Shown piece by piece: positions 4,442 to 5,510 of a stretch of DNA of 5,510 nucleotides. Positions within the stretch are counted from its first letter, which is position 1. The number at the start of each line of letters is the position of its first letter. The stretch lies in NCBI GenBank assembly GCA_009908535.1, contig JAAAOD010000047.1, forward strand, positions 1 through 5,510. Direction: 5' to 3'. A program made the position numbers and the translations under genes. A model generated the notes under the pieces. It ran no database searches, had not been told where the DNA came from, and was given only the letters and a program-made list of their open reading frames with translations. The DNA is from Verrucomicrobiota bacterium (GTDB taxonomy: Bacteria; Verrucomicrobiota; Verrucomicrobiia; Opitutales; Oceanipulchritudinaceae).

Positions 4442-5510
4442 CTGCTGGGCGGGGCGCGGGGGTGCCTGATCGGCGGGATAGACTGGAACCTCCACGGTCA
4501 TCCATTCCGAAGCGACCGGTGCGGCCCCGGAGTCATCCCATCCGCGGACCCGGAAGCGGAGGGTCTGGCCCGGCGATGCGTCCGGGATCCCGTGCACGAC
4601 GCCGGTCGCATTCTCAAAGGTAATACCCCCGGCATTCCCGAGCGGCTCCCATGCATACCGATCGAGCCCGCAACCCGAGAAACCGTACACAAAGAGATTT
4701 CCGGCATAGGCCGCAAGGTCGGCGGGCGGCGGGACGAGCGCCGGGATATCGGAATCCACCGCCACGGCGACGACGTCGGTGCGTGTCGTGCCCCACGGGT
4801 TCGTGACCTCGTAGTAGTAATACCGGGTAGCTACCGCGGCATCGAGGCGGAGAAGATTCGAGGCACTGTCCGGCAGCCGGCGAAAGGGCCCCTCCGGCGA
4901 AGGGCCGTCGCTGACATACCATGCCGCCTCTTCGTCGATGTAGGCGGGCACGGTCAGGTAAAAGGAGGCCTCGAGCTGCGCCGGTTGCCCTGCTGTCGTC
5001 TCCACCCTTTGTGGCTGGAAAGCGATCCGGGGCTTCGCAGCCGGATAGACATCGATCCATCCACTGTAGGAAATCCCGTGTTTGTTCGAAACTTCACAGT
5101 AATAGGACTCGAGCCCGTCCGGAGCCGCCACCGTCAGGCGCGAACCGGAGCCGACAAACGCATCCTCCCCGAAATTCGACCGGCGATACCACGCGTAGCT
5201 GAGGGGAAACTTCGAGCTCGCCACGACCTGCAGGGTCGTGCTTCCGCCCGGTTCCACCGCCTGATTGTCCGAGACGGATTCGACATACGGCACACCGAAC
5301 TCCCGTTCCCAGAGCTGGCGTTTCTCGTAAAGCTGCTGCCCCTTGATTTTGTCAGCAGTCGCGAAGAGCTGCCCCCCGAGGATGCCGTCTGTCTGCGCCG
5401 CCTTCCATGCGTCGACAATGGCCACAATGTCGTAGGTGGCATCCCACATGGCATCCTCATCGCGCACCGCCATATCCATCAAAGCATCGAACCGCCGGTC
5501 CATCTCCTCC
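4070..5510 (-). CDS. C-terminal part of a large secreted protein: unknown helical segment, two Ig-like domains, He_PIG-like domain, verrucomicrobial C-terminal module; 5' end cut by window
   Basis: The frame is open through the right edge: 479 whole codons are visible and the stop is TAA at 4070-4072. The Met at 5503 is probably internal, because the frame continues upstream and GGAGGAG abuts it too closely to be its ribosome site. Numbering from that Met, residues 1-70 are an acidic, probably helical segment that I cannot assign; it may end a catalytic domain lying outside the window. Residues about 72-155 are an Ig-like domain (LSYAWYRR at 101-108, YYCEVSNKHG at 134-143). Residues about 158-250 are a second (YYYYEVTNPWGTT at 228-240). 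Residues about 252-340 resemble a He_PIG module (FENATGVVHGIPDASPGQTL at 296-315). Residues about 355-477 carry DPDEDGLPNLLEYAFGTNP (372-390) and YYLVEYTTDLATW (423-435), a C-terminal module common in secreted Verrucomicrobiota proteins. Such architectures occur in extracellular enzymes and adhesins; the activity cannot be told from this part. Confidence 0.88.
   Translation of the reverse strand, partial: EEMDRRFDALMDMAVRDEDAMWDATYDIVAIVDAWKAAQTDGILGGQLFATADKIKGQQLYEKRQLWEREFGVPYVESVSDNQAVEPGGSTTLQVVASSKFPLSYAWYRRSNFGEDAFVGSGSRLTVAAPDGLESYYCEVSNKHGISYSGWIDVYPAAKPRIAFQPQRVETTAGQPAQLEASFYLTVPAYIDEEAAWYVSDGPSPEGPFRRLPDSASNLLRLDAAVATRYYYYEVTNPWGTTRTDVVAVAVDSDIPALVPPPADLAAYAGNLFVYGFSGCGLDRYAWEPLGNAGGITFENATGVVHGIPDASPGQTLRFRVRGWDDSGAAPVASEWMTVEVPVYPADQAPPRPAQQWFSPQQLQDPAVSGDKADPDEDGLPNLLEYAFGTNPTVKEAEARLPELSVTRNTGVLRFTRSRAPNGFYYLVEYTTDLATWVPLVSLGDNPVANPDGTRTVSYKAPFDGPAPFHILRVRIVSL

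Overview
The window looks like part of a bacterial chromosome with a fairly GC-rich composition, most likely from the Verrucomicrobiota (Opitutae/Puniceicoccales type). This placement is inference from protein style. One secreted protein carries tandem Ig-like modules followed by a C-terminal segment of the 'DPDEDGLPNLLEYAFGTNP' kind, and a serpin ends in a Trp/Tyr-rich tail with repeated 'GW(L/V)' units. Both styles are familiar from that group. No rRNA, tRNA, CRISPR array, intact insertion sequence or phage gene is visible.

Layout. (1) Positions 1-1324, minus strand: a secreted glycoside hydrolase of family 105 (unsaturated glycuronyl hydrolase) with an N-terminal discoidin-like domain. Its 3' end is cut by the left window edge. 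(2) 1394-2164, minus strand: a short AMP nucleosidase, 69 bp upstream of the hydrolase on the same strand, so the two may be co-transcribed. (3) 2165-2296: a 132 bp spacer between divergent genes, containing a possible 5'-UTR hairpin and a good Shine-Dalgarno for the next gene. (4) 2297-3904, plus strand: an exported serpin (serine-protease-inhibitor fold) with an inhibitory-type hinge and a C-terminal Trp-rich extension of about 100 residues. (5) 3905-4069: a convergent spacer with a hairpin and a 42-codon minus-strand open frame that looks like the C-terminal remnant of a protein gene. (6) 4070-5510, minus strand: the C-terminal part of a large secreted protein with two Ig-like modules, a He_PIG-like module and a verrucomicrobial C-terminal module. 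Its 5' end is cut by the right window edge.

How they fit together: the hydrolase, the serpin and the Ig-domain protein are probably exported, while the nucleosidase is cytoplasmic purine salvage. A reasonable but unproven reading is a polysaccharide-degrading organism whose exported enzymes work where foreign proteases are present, with the serpin as protection. Nothing proves a single co-ordinated system, and the two outer genes are incomplete. The most unusual items are the serpin with its Trp-rich tail and the unexplained coding remnant in the convergent spacer.
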